Assembly (NCBI GenBank): GCA_028691845.1 | Contig: JAQUYL010000008.1 | Coordinates: forward strand, 62,001 to 126,000 | DNA: 64,000 nt | Origin: Opitutaceae bacterium | GTDB taxonomy: Bacteria; Verrucomicrobiota; Verrucomicrobiia; Opitutales; Opitutaceae | Direction: 5' to 3' | In this document: positions 40,613-48,954 of the stretch, in pieces | Layout: each line of letters begins with the position of its first letter | Numbering within the stretch: position 1 is the stretch's first letter | Translations under genes and position numbers: made by a program | Notes under the pieces: model-generated | Database searches by the model: none | What the model saw: the letters and a program-made list of their open reading frames with translations, nothing else | What the model was told of the DNA's origin: nothing

Positions 40613-41805
40613 GACCTGCCTCCCTTCTGCAGGGCTTCAGGCTTGAAGACGACGGTGAGCGTGAAGGTGGTCTGCCCCTCGCGGGTCAGGAGGTTGCTGA
40701 CTTCCACGCTGGCGACGACATCGCGCAGGGTCCGGAGAGAGGACTGGTAATTGCCCACATCTGCGGTGTTGGCGGTCCGGGCACTGACGACGAGCTTGTA
40801 GAGCCCCTCGGTGGTCGCGTTGCCGAACCAGATGGTCGCCGGTCGCTTTCGATTGAGATAATCGAGCATGTCGAAGGGTGCGAGCCGCCGAACTGACAGC
40901 TCCCCAACCCGCTGGGCGAGTTCCCTGGCAGTTTGAATTTTCTGCACCCCGGGCGCCTGTTTCTGCACGGTGGCTTTGCGGGTCTTGAGCAGCAGGGGGC
41001 CCAGTCCGTGGCTGCCGAGACCGAAACCGAGTTCGAATATGAACGCGGCGGCCAGCCCGAGGACGCAGGCGGCAAATACGCGCCAGAGCACCAGGTCGCG
41101 CGCCTTGTCCCGGGCGCGCACGGCCAGCACTCCTTTGTCGCGGACATCCAGCGTGGCCAGTTGCGCGGCGTCCAGCTCGACGACCAGCGGCGGGCTCCCG
41201 CCGGCACCCGGCGTGGTCAGCACCAGCGAGCCCTCCCTGGCGCCGGCCGCCACGGTGGTCGCTCCCTCCAGCCACCGTTCCGCCTTGCCCGCCTGGCCCA
41301 GGCGGCCGGCCAGCCCGGCGGCGAAATCCGCGCGCGGTCCGGGCGCCACCACGGGCGCGGCGTCCTTTCCGTCCGACAGTTCCATCTCGCGCGCCAATGC
41401 TCCGGCTGGCAACGGCTCCTTCCCATCCCAGGCAAGGCCAGCGAGTCGGAGACCGTTGGCGTGCAGGATCGTCGCCGCATGTTTCGGCGGCACGGCAAGC
41501 AGCGCGGCAAACGCCGGCAGCACCGCCGCGGCCTCGGCCCAGCTCCCAGTCTCGTCCGTCGTGAAACGCCTCCGGTAGGCCGCAAAAACCAGCGCACTCG
41601 CGCGATCGGGCGCCGGCAGGAAGCCGTAGTAAAGCTGCGCCACCGGGAAGGGCGCGAGGCCCTCCAGGGCGAGCTCCACCTGGACTGCGGCATCACCCTC
41701 CGGGGCGAGCGGCACCCGGCGCACGAAAAAGCGGTCGGCAGGCAAAAGCACGACGCGGGGGACGCGCGGCGGGGGCTTGAGTGCATCCGGTAGTTTGAGT
41801 GGCAT
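40609..41805 (-). CDS. gspL: Type II secretion GspL-like protein
   Basis: The 398-residue protein has a cytoplasmic actin-like N-terminal part (LPADRFFVRRVPLAPEGD, LEGLAPFPVAQLYYGFL), a single membrane helix (VLWRVFAACVLGLAAAFIFE, about residue 240) and a periplasmic ferredoxin-like domain. This is the GspL/PilM-PilN layout that links GspE to the pseudopilus machinery. ATG 41805 overlaps the gspK stop by one base (TGATG), so an adjacent GTG at 41808 is less likely. Divergence makes the family call partly contextual. Confidence 0.8.
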   Translation of the reverse strand: MPLKLPDALKPPPRVPRVVLLPADRFFVRRVPLAPEGDAAVQVELALEGLAPFPVAQLYYGFLPAPDRASALVFAAYRRRFTTDETGSWAEAAAVLPAFAALLAVPPKHAATILHANGLRLAGLAWDGKEPLPAGALAREMELSDGKDAAPVVAPGPRADFAAGLAGRLGQAGKAERWLEGATTVAAGAREGSLVLTTPGAGGSPPLVVELDAAQLATLDVRDKGVLAVRARDKARDLVLWRVFAACVLGLAAAFIFELGFGLGSHGLGPLLLKTRKATVQKQAPGVQKIQTARELAQRVGELSVRRLAPFDMLDYLNRKRPATIWFGNATTEGLYKLVVSARTANTADVGNYQSSLRTLRDVVASVEVSNLLTREGQTTFTLTVVFKPEALQKGGRS

Positions 41806-42983
41806 CACAGGGCGGGGGACTCGGTAGGCAGGGAAAGGGGCCGGTCGGCGTCTTCCTGAATCTCCAGAATTTTGAAGGGATAATTCAACTTAATTGGAGC
41901 ACTGGGTTCGGACACCGCGTTCGCCGGACTGGCGGCCGCTGGAACCGGGCTGCTGGCAGGGGGGGGGGCCGAAGGCGGCGGCACCGGCCCGACGGCCGTG
42001 GCGCCGCCCGGCGGAGCCACCACGGCGCTCACCCGGAACGACGCAGCCCCTTCCTGCACAGTTATATTGATGCGCAGGGCACGTATCTGGACATCCAGAC
42101 TGCTTCCGGGTGCGCTCGGACCCAGCAGTCCCAATGCTTCATTGAGAGAGCGGAAATAAGGTGGCACACCCGGGGCCCTCGGACCCTGCTGGCCGGTGAG
42201 ATAGCTGTTGATGAGGCCGGCCTGGCTGCTGTCGAACCCGGCAATGGCCATGGTGGCAGGCCGGGCAGCGTTGAGATTGGCCCCGGCGAAATCATACAAC
42301 GACACGTTGTCGGCGAACGTACGCCAGAGACCGGTCGGCTCTCCGTCCTGATCGTAGAAGTAATCGCGGGCCACGGCGATTGCAGCCAGTTCATGAAAGG
42401 AGCGCAGGGAGCGCTGCGGCGGCTGGTACGCCGGATCGGCGCTCTCGTAGACATGCGGATCGGTGTCAAAACTGGCCGCGACGTAATTGGGACGCATCCA
42501 GGCCATCAGGGCGTCGGTGATGCGCTCGGCGTCCCGCTGGGGCACCCCGAAACTCTCCAGCATCACCTGCATGGTGGTCTGGTTCAGACGGGGGAGGGAA
42601 ATCCTGCCGCTTTCATCCTCGTAAGCGATCGCGACCGTAACGCCGTGACGCGGCGTGTAGCCGGCATAATCGAGCGGCTGGTCCCAGCCCTGGGCGGGGG
42701 CGTAGAGCCCGCCATCCACTTCCATGAATTCGGCGAGCACCGCCAGGGTGACTTCCAGCGCGGAATAGGCGTCGGCCCGCAGGCGGTTCTGGTCCGCGGC
42801 CCGGACCTCGGCGAGCAGTTCGACGCCGGCTTTCTCGATGAACCGCGATAGCGCCAACGAGGCAAAAAACAGCATGACCAGAACGAGCAGAATAACGGAA
42901 CCGCCGGAGTTGAACCCGCGCCGGAGCCGTCCGCGCGGAAGGAGCGCAGCAGTCAGGGACGGGGTGGCAGGCGGAGGTGGCAT
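41805..42983 (-). CDS. gspK: Type II secretion minor pseudopilin GspK
   Basis: The 392-residue protein has a basic N-terminus, the hydrophobic pilin-like helix GGSVILLVLVMLFFASLALSRF, and a large periplasmic domain with the helix-hairpin-helix features of GspK (LPRLNQTTMQVMLESFGV, RSFHELAAIA). GspK caps the pseudopilus tip with GspI and GspJ. The last 80 residues are a Pro/Ala-rich linker and an extra segment not seen in E. coli GspK. One base separates it from the gspJ stop. Confidence 0.82.
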   Translation of the reverse strand: MPPPPATPSLTAALLPRGRLRRGFNSGGSVILLVLVMLFFASLALSRFIEKAGVELLAEVRAADQNRLRADAYSALEVTLAVLAEFMEVDGGLYAPAQGWDQPLDYAGYTPRHGVTVAIAYEDESGRISLPRLNQTTMQVMLESFGVPQRDAERITDALMAWMRPNYVAASFDTDPHVYESADPAYQPPQRSLRSFHELAAIAVARDYFYDQDGEPTGLWRTFADNVSLYDFAGANLNAARPATMAIAGFDSSQAGLINSYLTGQQGPRAPGVPPYFRSLNEALGLLGPSAPGSSLDVQIRALRINITVQEGAASFRVSAVVAPPGGATAVGPVPPPSAPPPASSPVPAAASPANAVSEPSAPIKLNYPFKILEIQEDADRPLSLPTESPAL

Positions 42984-42984
42984 G

Positions 42985-43743
42985 TCAGTAGCAGGGTAAT
43001 CCCTCGCTGGTGAAGGGCAGCGTGATCGCGGACTCGCTGGCGTAGGTATCGTATTGGAATCTGAGCCGCAGGCGGGCGGGCAGTTGCCACTTCCCCTGTG
43101 AGTCCTTTTGGAGGCTGGTTTGATTCTGCCAGGTTTTAAAGTCAGCGTTGTAGTAGTCGTAGGTCAGCGCCGTCACCAGCGGCGAAAGCACCATCGTGCG
43201 CGGCGGATCGTCATGGAAACGCGTCTCGAGCCGCGAATGCCAGTAAAGCACCAGCCCCTGCCCTTCCGCGGCCGCCAGTGAGCACTCCACATCCGGCAGC
43301 GGGCGGTCCGGCCACGGGAGCACCCGCGCCCCCGATGGCAACAGGAAGGTGAGCACGGTCGCGGTCGCCGCGCCGGCCGAGGGTCGGACCTCCTGCGGCG
43401 TGAGGAGACTCGACGTGGAATCAGCACCGCCGCTGGAAAAAGGAGCCAGGGCCGCGGAGCGCAGCAGGCCGTCGAGATAGCGCGTGACGGCGCGCACATG
43501 CTCGTCAAAGAGCCGCCGGTCTGTGTTGCGCCCCCAGATTTCGCCCATGGAAAAGACGAACGTGTTGACCGCGAGCAACAGTATGGAAATCAGCGCCAGT
43601 GAGAGGAGCAGTTCCAGCAGGGTGAATCCGCCCCTCCGGCGGGAACAGGAAACCCGTGTGCGGGCACCATGGCGCGACCCCGGACGGCGGTGGCAGGCGG
43701 CGGGTGGCGGCGGTGAGAACGTGATGCTTCCGACGCGGTTCAT
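42985..43743 (-). CDS. gspJ: Type II secretion minor pseudopilin GspJ
   Basis: A 252-residue pseudopilin with prepilin peptidase motif RRGGFTLLELLLSLALISILLLAV (Gly-Phe cleavage at about residue 39, after an unusually long 38-residue basic leader), followed by a C-terminal globular domain. GspJ forms the tip complex with GspI and GspK. The start codon (ATG 43743) overlaps the gspI stop (ATGA). Confidence 0.82.
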   Translation of the reverse strand: MNRVGSITFSPPPPAACHRRPGSRHGARTRVSCSRRRGGFTLLELLLSLALISILLLAVNTFVFSMGEIWGRNTDRRLFDEHVRAVTRYLDGLLRSAALAPFSSGGADSTSSLLTPQEVRPSAGAATATVLTFLLPSGARVLPWPDRPLPDVECSLAAAEGQGLVLYWHSRLETRFHDDPPRTMVLSPLVTALTYDYYNADFKTWQNQTSLQKDSQGKWQLPARLRLRFQYDTYASESAITLPFTSEGLPCY

Positions 43744-44234
43744 GGGGACTGGCGCTTGGCGAGGCGGTCGCGGGCATCGCCCCGCAGCTTTTCCCGGACG
43801 GCGGGGTCGGACCAGGTGGGCCGAAGCAGCATGAGCACCTGGTCATAGGTCCGGGGCTGCGATTGATCGGCCTCGGGCACCTCGCAATGAAAAGCAACCG
43901 TGAAGAGATCGGCCACGGCGGTCTCCTCGATTTGAGCACGCCATTGGCCGGTGCGGCCGTTGGGCAGGACGAAATCAGCGCCCTGCTCCGCCTTCGTGCG
44001 ATCCGGTTGCGTCAGCAGCGCGGCCCGCATCATGCGCACGGTCTCGTCGCGTCCCTGGCGCCGGGTCATCGTATCGTACCCCAGCAGCACGTTGACGTAG
44101 GCCGTGCCCAGCACGACGGCCGCCAGCGCAAAGATCGCGAGCGCCACGAGCACCTCCAGCAAGGTGAAGCCCGGGGAGAGGCGCCGTTGCCGGTTCGCAC
44201 GGCTGGAATCGGGCATCGAAGATCGCCCTCTCAT
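43740..44234 (-). CDS. gspI: Type II secretion minor pseudopilin GspI
   Basis: The 164-residue protein has a prepilin motif LSPGFTLLEVLVALAIFALAAVVL and a small C-terminal domain. Glu at position +5 (TLLE) is present, so it should assemble. ATG 44234 overlaps the gspH stop (ATGA); an internal Met (44216) is a second option. Assignment to GspI rather than GspJ rests on order and on the short length. Confidence 0.78.
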   Translation of the reverse strand: MRGRSSMPDSSRANRQRRLSPGFTLLEVLVALAIFALAAVVLGTAYVNVLLGYDTMTRRQGRDETVRMMRAALLTQPDRTKAEQGADFVLPNGRTGQWRAQIEETAVADLFTVAFHCEVPEADQSQPRTYDQVLMLLRPTWSDPAVREKLRGDARDRLAKRQSP

Positions 44235-44776
44235 TTCTTCCCCTCCAGCCTCGGCGCACACGTCCACGGATCAATGGCGAGCACATGAGGCGGAGCATCG
44301 CCCGTCTTGATCTGCACCCGGAATGCATCGCATGTGCCGTCGGAATAGAACTTTACCAGCGGGATCTCGGTCATCTCCACGAGATACCCGCCAAGCAGCA
44401 CGGTGTTTCCCTGGCGCGGTTGCAGGAACTGAAGCGAGGCCTCGGTGCCCAGCGCTTCCGTGCCAGTGGAGGCGCCATCGGTCCAGGTCAGGATCCCGTC
44501 CCTGGCGTCGAAGCGGAGTTGCACGGTGCGCTCGCTGGTCAGGGCCAGCTGGCGGGCGGCGGTCACGGTCCGCCAGAAAACCTCCTCGGCAGCCGGGTGG
44601 GACGCGGTGCGGAAAATTGCCCCGGCACCGGAAATCAGCACGGTGCCCAGCATCGCCATGAGCGCGATCGCGAGCAGGATTTCGAGAAGAGTGAAGGCGC
44701 CGGAAATCGCAGGGCGAAGGTCGCGGGCCGGGCCGGGCCTTCGCCATGCCACCTGCGACTTTCGACGGCTCCACAT
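44231..44776 (-). CDS. gspH: Type II secretion minor pseudopilin GspH
   Basis: The 181-residue pseudopilin shows ISGAFTLLEILLAIALMAMLGTVLISG with a variant Ala-Phe cleavage site in place of Gly-Phe, which is unusual for prepilin peptidase substrates. The C-terminal domain is beta-rich (LQFLQPRQGNTVLLGGYLVEM). It follows gspG with a one-base overlap. ATG 44776 is preferred over GTG 44779. Confidence 0.78.
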   Translation of the reverse strand: MWSRRKSQVAWRRPGPARDLRPAISGAFTLLEILLAIALMAMLGTVLISGAGAIFRTASHPAAEEVFWRTVTAARQLALTSERTVQLRFDARDGILTWTDGASTGTEALGTEASLQFLQPRQGNTVLLGGYLVEMTEIPLVKFYSDGTCDAFRVQIKTGDAPPHVLAIDPWTCAPRLEGKK

Positions 44777-45219
44777 CACCAGTTGCCGATGTCGTCGTCA
44801 GTTCCGTCGGTCTTGTCCGGGCCCTTGGACCAGAGGTCGAAGCTGTTTTTGTTTTTCACGCCGGGATAACGGTATTGATAGGATTCGCCCCACGGATCCT
44901 GCGGCAGCTTGTTGCCGGGCGCGTCGAGATAGGGTCCGCGCCACCGGTCGGTCCTGCCCTCGGGTGGAGCCAGCAGGGCCGGCAAACCCTCGGCCGTCGT
45001 GGGAAAGTCGCCGATCGCGAAGCGGTATGCATTCAGCGGCGTCTTCAGGGTTTGGGTCACGAAAATCTCCGCGATCCTTGTCCGGCTTTCGCCAAAAATG
45101 CTGCCAACGTTGGTGATCAGGAGCGTGGCGAGCAGGCCCAGGATGGCGAGCACCACGAGGATCTCGAGCAGCGTGAAGGCGCGCCGGCCGCGCCGGGAAA
45201 GATTCGGGAAAGCGAGCAT
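44776..45219 (-). CDS. gspG: Type II secretion major pseudopilin GspG
   Basis: The 147-residue major pseudopilin, with RRAFTLLEILVVLAILGLLATLLI (again Ala-Phe at the predicted cleavage point) and the conserved GspG C-terminus: FAIGDFPTTAEGLPALL, GPYLDAPGNKLPQDPWG, YQYRYPG, FDLWSKGPDKTDGTDDDIGNW, which holds the calcium-binding Asp residues. ATG 45219 gives a short basic leader. It is the first gene of the - strand gspGHIJKLM operon. Confidence 0.9.
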   Translation of the reverse strand: MLAFPNLSRRGRRAFTLLEILVVLAILGLLATLLITNVGSIFGESRTRIAEIFVTQTLKTPLNAYRFAIGDFPTTAEGLPALLAPPEGRTDRWRGPYLDAPGNKLPQDPWGESYQYRYPGVKNKNSFDLWSKGPDKTDGTDDDIGNW

Positions 45220-45337
45220 GACGGGGGCATGATACGGATGGATCAACTCCTGTCGAGACACCGCGGCGCGTCGTCCCGCGGGTATTGCGGCGGCAGGCGG
45301 GGCTTGTGCATTTACAGCCTCTTTCCATGCTGCCGCC

Positions 45338-46543
45338 ATGAGCCCCTCCCCCCTCGATGCTCCGGCCACTCCTCCCGGTCGGGATTTCCCGGGCGCGGAC
45401 CTACTGGGAGGTCTTGCGTCGAAGAGGGCCCCTCTGGCCGTGCTCTATCAGGCGGCCTTCCCCCCGCCGATCGACGGAATTCGCAAACCAATGAAGCCGG
45501 GCGGCTACTCGGACAGCGGCGCCGACCTCGCCTTCATCTTGCGGACCGCAGGATATCCAGTCGTCACGCCGGTCGCCCACCCTGAACCGCGCCGGGATTT
45601 CGACTGGGTTTTCCCGGATCTTGAGTCCGGCGTGCGTGCGGCGCTGGCGGCCGGTGCGCAGATTCTCTGGGCCAACACCGTGCTGTTCGAACGCCATCCG
45701 CTTGAGGCGGTGCTGCGGGAAGTGTGGGTCGTCGGGCAGGTTCCGGAGCGAGTGCAGCGGCATGATGACAAATGGCTGACCAATTCCCTCCTGCGCCAGC
45801 ACCATTGCCCTGTGGCCCGGGCGGCGCTTATAGGCCGGGAGCCCGGCGCCGGTGTGACGAGCCTGCGCGAGCTGGCCAGCAGATCCTGCCTCGCGGAACA
45901 GGGCCTGGACTTTCCCCTGGTGGTCAAACCGGTCCGAGGCCGAGGCAGCCAGGGTGTGGTCAAGGTGGAATCCCTGCCCCAGCTCATCGCCGAAGCGGAC
46001 CGGCTTCTATCGATGACGGTCAATGTCGATGCCCAGGAATTCCCGGTCTATGGCACCCGTTTGATCGTGGAGGAGTATCTTCCGGGCGAGGAAGTCACTG
46101 TCACTGTGATGCCGCCGGGAGCGTACGAGATCGGCGGGGAGGAACGGACCTGTCCGGTGCCCTGGGCGCTGCCGCTTGTGCGGCGCTTTAATCACCTCAA
46201 CGGCATAGCGCCCTACAACGGGGTGGTCGCCGTCATTCACAACAGCGCGGTGGTCGATCCGGGGGAACTCGACTCCGCCCTGGCTGCACCCCTTCTCGCG
46301 GCTTGCATCAAGGCTGCGGAGATCGTCGGGGCGATGGCGCCGATCCGAATCGACTGCCGGGCCACCGCCGCCGGCGACTATCTGATCTTCGATCTGAACA
46401 TGAAGCCGAACATGACTGGCGCAGGCCGCCCCGGTCGGGATGACCAGGACAGCCTGACGAGCATGGCCGCACGCGCCATCGGATGGTCCTACCGGGATCT
46501 GCTGGAGAACATGCTGCGGCAGGCATGGAGGCTGCGGCCGTAA
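45338..46543 (+). CDS. ATP-grasp protein, D-alanine-D-alanine-ligase-like
   Basis: The 401-residue protein has the ATP-grasp pattern: a divergent N-terminal domain (LYQAAFPPPIDGIRKPMKPGGYSDSGADL), an ATP-binding central part (FPLVVKPVRGRGSQGVVKVES, LIVEEYLPGEEVTVTVMPPG) and a metal-binding C-terminus (IRIDCRATAAGDYLIFDLNMKPNMTG). Ligases of this group join a carboxylate to an amine or thiol. The substrate cannot be named, and it is not a standard Ddl. The gene is divergent from gspG with 118 bp between, with no partner gene. Confidence 0.8.
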   Translation: MSPSPLDAPATPPGRDFPGADLLGGLASKRAPLAVLYQAAFPPPIDGIRKPMKPGGYSDSGADLAFILRTAGYPVVTPVAHPEPRRDFDWVFPDLESGVRAALAAGAQILWANTVLFERHPLEAVLREVWVVGQVPERVQRHDDKWLTNSLLRQHHCPVARAALIGREPGAGVTSLRELASRSCLAEQGLDFPLVVKPVRGRGSQGVVKVESLPQLIAEADRLLSMTVNVDAQEFPVYGTRLIVEEYLPGEEVTVTVMPPGAYEIGGEERTCPVPWALPLVRRFNHLNGIAPYNGVVAVIHNSAVVDPGELDSALAAPLLAACIKAAEIVGAMAPIRIDCRATAAGDYLIFDLNMKPNMTGAGRPGRDDQDSLTSMAARAIGWSYRDLLENMLRQAWRLRP

Positions 46544-46692
46544 GAGAGCCGCCCCAGATCGCTGACCGGGAGCCAGGAGGTCGCGAGTTCAAATTCGGGT
46601 TTGGGTCCAAGCCTCCCATGCTGGCAGCGGAACCGGCCGGCCATGGCCCTGCCAGCATGGCAGCAACCGTCGGGGAAAAGATGCGGCCGGGG

Positions 46693-47055
46693 TCAATCCG
46701 CCCGGAAGGCATCCGCCTGCTCCGAAAACTGTTTCTCCAGGCTGCCGCACACCAGTTCGCACAACTTCCTGACTGTGGGATCCGCCACCCGATAGAAAAC
46801 CTGCGACCCCTGCTTGCGCCGATCCAGCAGGTGCGCCGCCGTCAGCGTGTGCAGATGACGGGAGACGTTCGTCTGGGTGCCACCCGTGAGCTTGACGAGG
46901 CCGTTGACGCTCAGTTCCCCGGAAAAAAGTATCTGCAGCAACCGGAGACGCATGGGTTCGGCCAGGACCGCGAAACGTTGCGCCACGAGCTGCCGGGACT
47001 CATCGTTGAGCTCCCGGTATTTTTTTGCGGAAACAGGGAAACAGAGGCTTGACAT
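46693..47055 (-). CDS. ArsR-family repressor
   Basis: A 120-residue winged-helix repressor: LNDESRQLVAQRFAVLAEPMRLRLLQILFSGE, LSVNGLVKLTGGTQTNVSRHLHTL (recognition helix) and GSQVFYRVADP. Cysteines lie only at position 5 and in KLCELVC (about residues 102-106), so the alpha-3 Cys pair of ArsR/SmtB metal sensors is missing; the inducer may be an electrophile, sulfane sulfur or a metal bound elsewhere. ATG 47055 lies directly beside the palindromic operator candidate and diverges from the efflux operon at 47114. Confidence 0.85.
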   Translation of the reverse strand: MSSLCFPVSAKKYRELNDESRQLVAQRFAVLAEPMRLRLLQILFSGELSVNGLVKLTGGTQTNVSRHLHTLTAAHLLDRRKQGSQVFYRVADPTVRKLCELVCGSLEKQFSEQADAFRAD

Positions 47056-47065
47056 ATTTTTGTCT

Positions 47066-47084
47066 ATATGCACATATGCGCATG
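47066..47084. promoter_or_regulatory. Candidate ArsR operator
   Basis: ATATG-CA-CATAT (47066-47077) is a perfect inverted repeat, and ATGCGCAT (47076-47083) is an overlapping palindrome. They lie in the 58-bp gap between divergent arsR and the efflux operon, where binding would repress both. Confidence 0.55.
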
Positions 47085-47113
47085 TCCAACTAAACGGTCA
47101 AGCCGATTTTTCC

Positions 47114-47356
47114 ATGAAAACCGATTCACTGGTCCGCCTCCTCGCCGGCACGGTCGTCCTCATCGGGACGGCCCTCTCCTGGCTCGTCAGCCCCTGGTGG
47201 CTGCTCCTGCCCGCCTTCGTCGGCGCGAATCTCATCCAGTCCGTCTTCACCGGCTTCTGCCCTCCCACCCTCCTCCTGGCCAAAATGGGCTGGGTCGACG
47301 AAACCGGCGTCATCCACTGGGGCGGCATCCGGAAGCAACCGGAGGCCCGGCCATGA
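47114..47356 (+). CDS. DUF2892 small membrane protein
   Basis: An 80-residue protein with two hydrophobic helices (LVRLLAGTVVLIGTALSWLV, WWLLLPAFVGANLIQSVFTGFCPPTLLLAKMGW). This is the DUF2892/YgaP C-terminal-like membrane domain, usually found beside or fused to rhodaneses in sulfur-handling operons. The Cys in GFCPPT is conserved in that family. It is the first gene of the operon and overlaps the next by four bases (ATGA). Confidence 0.8.
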   Translation: MKTDSLVRLLAGTVVLIGTALSWLVSPWWLLLPAFVGANLIQSVFTGFCPPTLLLAKMGWVDETGVIHWGGIRKQPEARP

Positions 47357-47535
47357 CCCATCCTGCCATCCGCTTCGTCCTCCCGATACTGGCCGGCGCC
47401 GTCCTCGGCGCTCTCCTCGGCTACTTCGCCCAGTGCACCTCCGGCACCTGTCCGCTCACCTCCACCTGGTGGCGCGGCACCCTTTACGGGGCCGCCCTCG
47501 GCCTGTTGCTCTCGTTCTCCGCCCGTTCCTCATGA
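47353..47535 (+). CDS. DUF6132-like small membrane protein
   Basis: A 60-residue protein with two membrane helices and a conserved Cys motif GYFAQCTSGTCPLTSTWWRGTLYGAALGLLL, as in DUF6132 proteins. The paired Cys (QCTSGTC) could bind a metal or persulfide. It overlaps both neighbours by four bases, so expression is coupled. The function is unknown. Confidence 0.75.
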   Translation: MTHPAIRFVLPILAGAVLGALLGYFAQCTSGTCPLTSTWWRGTLYGAALGLLLSFSARSS

Positions 47536-48935
47536 ACCAATCCCCTGCCTCCCCTTCCTCCGTCCGCCGGCACCGGCGCTGCGCGGTCGCGGCGGCCCGG
47601 ACCAGCGATGGTTTCCTCTCCCGCTGGATCGTTGCCACCCTGGCAGTCTCCCTCCTCGCCGCCGCGCCGCTGCTCCGCGCCGAGCCCTGGACGCTCGAGC
47701 GGGCGCTCGACACCGCGCAGAAAAACAGCCCCGACGCCCTCGTGGCCCAGCAACGCGTCGAAGGCGCCCAAGCGCTCGTCGAGCAGGCGCAGGCGGCCTG
47801 GCTGCCGCAAGTCATGCTGGCTGGACGCTACACCCAGACCAACACCGCCATGGCCGGCTTTGGCGCCATCCTCAATCAGCGCGCCTTCAGCTTTGGCCTG
47901 GATTTCAATCATCCTGGCAGGATCGACGACCTCAACGCCACCGGCACCGTTGCTTATAATATCTACAGCGGCGGCCGGGCCACGGCGGGCCGCACCGCCG
48001 CCCGGGCCGGAGCCCTCGCCGCCGGGCACGACCTCCGCGCCATCCGCCTGCAACTGGGCACCGAGGTCGTCCGCGCCTACCTCAACATCCGCAAGGCCCG
48101 CGAGGCGGTGGCCGCCGTTGAGGCCGGCGTCAGGGCCTACGAGGCAGCCGTCGCCAACGCCCGACTGCGCTTCGAAGCGGGCCAGGTGCTCAAGGCCGAC
48201 CTGCTCAGCCTCGAGGTCCAGCTCGCCCAGACCCGCGAGGCGCTTTCCTCCTCCCGCCACGGCGCCGCGCTCGCCGAGCAGGCTTTCACCTATGTTCTCG
48301 GTCTTGACGCCACCAAGGAGCCGGTCGATCTCGCCAGCAACGACGCCTCCCTCGCCCGCCTCGCCGTGCCCGACTCCCGTGATTTTTCCAACCGGCCCGA
48401 ACTGCTCGGCCTGCAGGAGCGCGTCCGTGCCGCCGAGGCCATGGTGACCGCCGCCCGTGGCGGCCGCCGGCCCACGGTCAATGCTTTTGCCAGCTACCAG
48501 TACGACCAGGGCTGGCAGCTCAACCGCCATGCCGACGGCTGGCTGGCCGGCGTATCCGTCGACCTCAACGTCTTCGACGGCGGACAGACCTCAGGCAAGA
48601 TCCGCCAGAGCACGGCCGAACTCGCCCAAGTGAAGGAAATGCTTCGCAAGGCGACCCTGGGCATCGGCTTGGAGGTGGAGCAGGCCCGCCTCGCCTATGA
48701 TGACGCCAATGAGCGCCTGGCCGTCAGCGGCCGTGCCATCGAACAGGCGGAGGAGAGCGCGGCCCTCACTCGCGCCCGCTTCGAAAAGGGCGCCCTGCTC
48801 ACGGCCGATCTCATCGGCGTCGAAGGCCGCCTGATCGAAGCCCGCATGCGCCGCGCCGTCGCCGCAGCCGATGCCAGCATCGCCCTCGCTGATCTGCGTC
48901 GGGCGCTCGGCCTTGCTCCGCTCGACCAACCTTAA
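47532..48935 (+). CDS. TolC-family outer-membrane efflux protein
   Basis: The 467-residue protein has a long basic leader with signal peptide (WIVATLAVSLLAAAPLLRA) and the two-fold TolC repeat: LERALDTAQKNSPDALVAQQRVEGAQALVEQAQAAWLPQV in the first, and LEVEQARLAYDDANERLAV and LTADLIGVEGRLIEARMRR in the second. It would form the outer channel of the tripartite pump with the next two genes. ATG 47532 overlaps the preceding stop (ATGA). Confidence 0.88.
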   Translation: MNQSPASPSSVRRHRRCAVAAARTSDGFLSRWIVATLAVSLLAAAPLLRAEPWTLERALDTAQKNSPDALVAQQRVEGAQALVEQAQAAWLPQVMLAGRYTQTNTAMAGFGAILNQRAFSFGLDFNHPGRIDDLNATGTVAYNIYSGGRATAGRTAARAGALAAGHDLRAIRLQLGTEVVRAYLNIRKAREAVAAVEAGVRAYEAAVANARLRFEAGQVLKADLLSLEVQLAQTREALSSSRHGAALAEQAFTYVLGLDATKEPVDLASNDASLARLAVPDSRDFSNRPELLGLQERVRAAEAMVTAARGGRRPTVNAFASYQYDQGWQLNRHADGWLAGVSVDLNVFDGGQTSGKIRQSTAELAQVKEMLRKATLGIGLEVEQARLAYDDANERLAVSGRAIEQAEESAALTRARFEKGALLTADLIGVEGRLIEARMRRAVAAADASIALADLRRALGLAPLDQP

Positions 48936-48954
48936 CCCATCCTCTTTCCGCATT

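Noticed and set aside
46575-46610. A sequence resembling a tRNA T-arm (GAGTTCAAATTC) before arsR.
   Set aside because: No acceptor or anticodon arm could be built, the T-stem does not pair, and no integrase or repeat is nearby.
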